A stretch of DNA of 42,514 bases. Origin: Opitutia bacterium UBA4506 (GTDB lineage Bacteria; Verrucomicrobiota; Verrucomicrobiia; Opitutales; Puniceicoccaceae). Positions 41,605 through 42,514 of this stretch are shown in pieces (the stretch's first letter is position 1; each line of letters opens with the position of its first letter). Below the pieces are notes generated by a model. That model saw nothing but the letters and a program-made list of their open reading frames with translations. It had not been told where the DNA came from and did not search any database. Position numbers and translations under genes: made by a program. The DNA is taken from assembly GCA_002388665.1 (NCBI GenBank), contig DGMY01000079.1, forward strand, positions 1 to 42,514. The letters run 5' to 3'.

Positions 41605-42270
41605 ATGAAAATCAAACTACTTTGTATAGCTGCAGCCTGCGCTGCTGCTTCAGCCGCTTCGGCTCAGCTCGTCATCACCGAAGTTATGGCAAATTCAAGC
41701 CAACCCGGTGGCTCAGCTAATGGTGACTGGTGGGAGCTCACAAACACAGGTGCCTCCTCAATCGATCTGGACGGCTACTATTGGGACGATAGTATCGCGG
41801 GCAACGACGGCGCTTTGTTTCCAACCCTTTCAATCGGTGCGGGTGAGTCCATCGTGATTGTTGACGAGAATTCAGCAAACATCGCTGGTTTTATCAGCGC
41901 TTGGGGAGGCGGATTCACCGGAATTTCCAAAGATGAATTTGGAGGCGTTAATGATTTCTCAGGACTTTCATCCGGTGGCGATTCGATCTACTTGTGGGAC
42001 GCAGATCCAAGCGGCGCAGCCAATCTGGTGGCACAGGTTACTTTCGGGGCGACAACTGACGGTGCCAGTTTCGCTTGGGACACGAATGGAGACTCACTCG
42101 GTGTCAGCGTACCCGGAACATACGGGGCTTTCACAGCTCCCGGCGATGGTGCAGGAGGAGCAGGCACTGACATTGGCTCACCGGGTTCAGCAATTCCAGA
42201 GCCAGGCTTCTATGGCGCGATCGTTGGCTTTATCGCTCTGACCTTCGCAGCAGTTCGCCGCCGCCGTTAG
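41605..42270 (+). CDS. Lamin-tail-domain protein with PEP-CTERM sorting signal
   Basis: A 221-residue exported protein. ATG 41605 gives a signal peptide (KIKLLCIAAACAAASAASA) ending before QLVITEVM; an upstream ATG at 41566 would add 13 residues. The mature part is one LTD-like domain: LVITEVMANSSQPGGSANGDWWELTNTGASSIDLDGYYWDD onward to the SIYLWDADPSGAANLVAQVTF strands. The C-terminus has the PEP-CTERM layout: IPEPGF, a hydrophobic helix, then RRRR. An exosortase elsewhere in the genome should remove it and attach the protein to the surface. It shares the domain type with the giant gene 174 bases upstream. A strong terminator follows. Confidence 0.85.
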   Translation: MKIKLLCIAAACAAASAASAQLVITEVMANSSQPGGSANGDWWELTNTGASSIDLDGYYWDDSIAGNDGALFPTLSIGAGESIVIVDENSANIAGFISAWGGGFTGISKDEFGGVNDFSGLSSGGDSIYLWDADPSGAANLVAQVTFGATTDGASFAWDTNGDSLGVSVPGTYGAFTAPGDGAGGAGTDIGSPGSAIPEPGFYGAIVGFIALTFAAVRRRR

Positions 42271-42301
42271 TAGCATCAGAATTTTTTTCATCTGTCTTAG
42301 C

Positions 42302-42333
42302 AAAGGGTCGCCAATTTGGCGGCCCTTTTTTTT
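42302..42333 (+). terminator. Rho-independent terminator after the PEP-CTERM gene
   Basis: AAAGGGTCGCC (42302-42312) pairs with GGCGGCCCTTT (42318-42328), one G-U pair, with a 5-base loop; eight T follow the GGCGGCCC arm (42326-42333). It is 31 bases after the stop codon. The remaining 181 bases of the window hold no gene that I can support. Confidence 0.93.
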
Positions 42334-42514
42334 GGCTTCCACTCAGAGGACTTCCTCCCGATTCAGACATCACTCAGAATCAGAAAACATCGCGAAAGAA
42401 TTGGCACCCCAACCGCCGAACCCAAAACTTCCGACCGGGAATGCAGTTCTAGATTCATCTAATCTATCCAAACAGGTCTTTCCGCAATCCAGTCCCCACC
42501 GAGAGTCCACCCCA

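Noticed and set aside
1..42514. tRNA, rRNA, transposase, integrase or phage genes
   Set aside because: I scanned the gaps between genes for tRNA T-loop patterns and looked over the proteins for mobile-element families; none was seen.

Overview
The window looks like chromosomal DNA of a Verrucomicrobiota bacterium, most likely class Opitutae (Puniceicoccales-type) and probably marine. This rests on family content and no ribosomal gene is present to test it: a pilin-like protein of the short Opitutae type, a DUF1559-like pseudopilin, lamin-tail-domain surface proteins with a PEP-CTERM tail, a lysine-repeat histone-H1-like protein, several membrane GT-C glycosyltransferases, a sulfotransferase, a formylglycine-generating enzyme and an arsenosugar pathway. 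No tRNA, rRNA, insertion sequence, phage gene or CRISPR array was seen.

Layout. 1-320 is a non-coding mosaic of small hairpins and two different 7-bp tandem arrays. 321-3606 is a tightly overlapping run rpoN-tsaB-alr, then a possible 28-residue membrane peptide and small membrane/lipoprotein genes (3721-5106). 5213-8947 (minus) is a fused hydantoinase/5-oxoprolinase, divergent from a formylglycine-generating enzyme (9094-10086). 10250-18287 is a surface-glycan region: a type IV pilin-like gene with its own dyad-rich promoter and strong terminator, three membrane GT-C glycosyltransferases, a sulfotransferase, a GtrA-like protein and a GT2 polyprenyl-phosphate sugar transferase. 18447-24570 is housekeeping and respiration: rsmD, a ClC transporter, a small membrane gene, cydAB and galM. 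24601-28777 (minus) holds dgkA, an aspartate aminotransferase, a two-RHH-domain protein with a histone-H1-like tail, a LolA-like protein and secG.

28899-36239 is the most interesting part. A TetR regulator with a palindromic operator-like site is followed by six co-directional, closely spaced genes: a DUF547 protein, ArsS (radical SAM), ArsM (arsenite methyltransferase), a membrane FAD/NAD(P) oxidoreductase fused to a NapH-like polyferredoxin, an MTAP/PNP-family nucleoside phosphorylase, and a CofC-like/TIGR04282-type transferase. Together they suggest a route from arsenite to dimethylarsenic, then its adenosyl adduct, then dimethylarsinoyl-ribose-1-phosphate, then a glycosylated arsenosugar. 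The phosphorylase step, the role of the redox fusion and the TetR control are inferences that go beyond the usual ArsM-ArsS description.

36473-42333 is a second surface locus: a pseudopilin, a 1369-residue secreted protein with four lamin-tail-like units alternating with three Ig-like units, and a 221-residue lamin-tail protein with a PEP-CTERM sorting signal, closed by a strong terminator.
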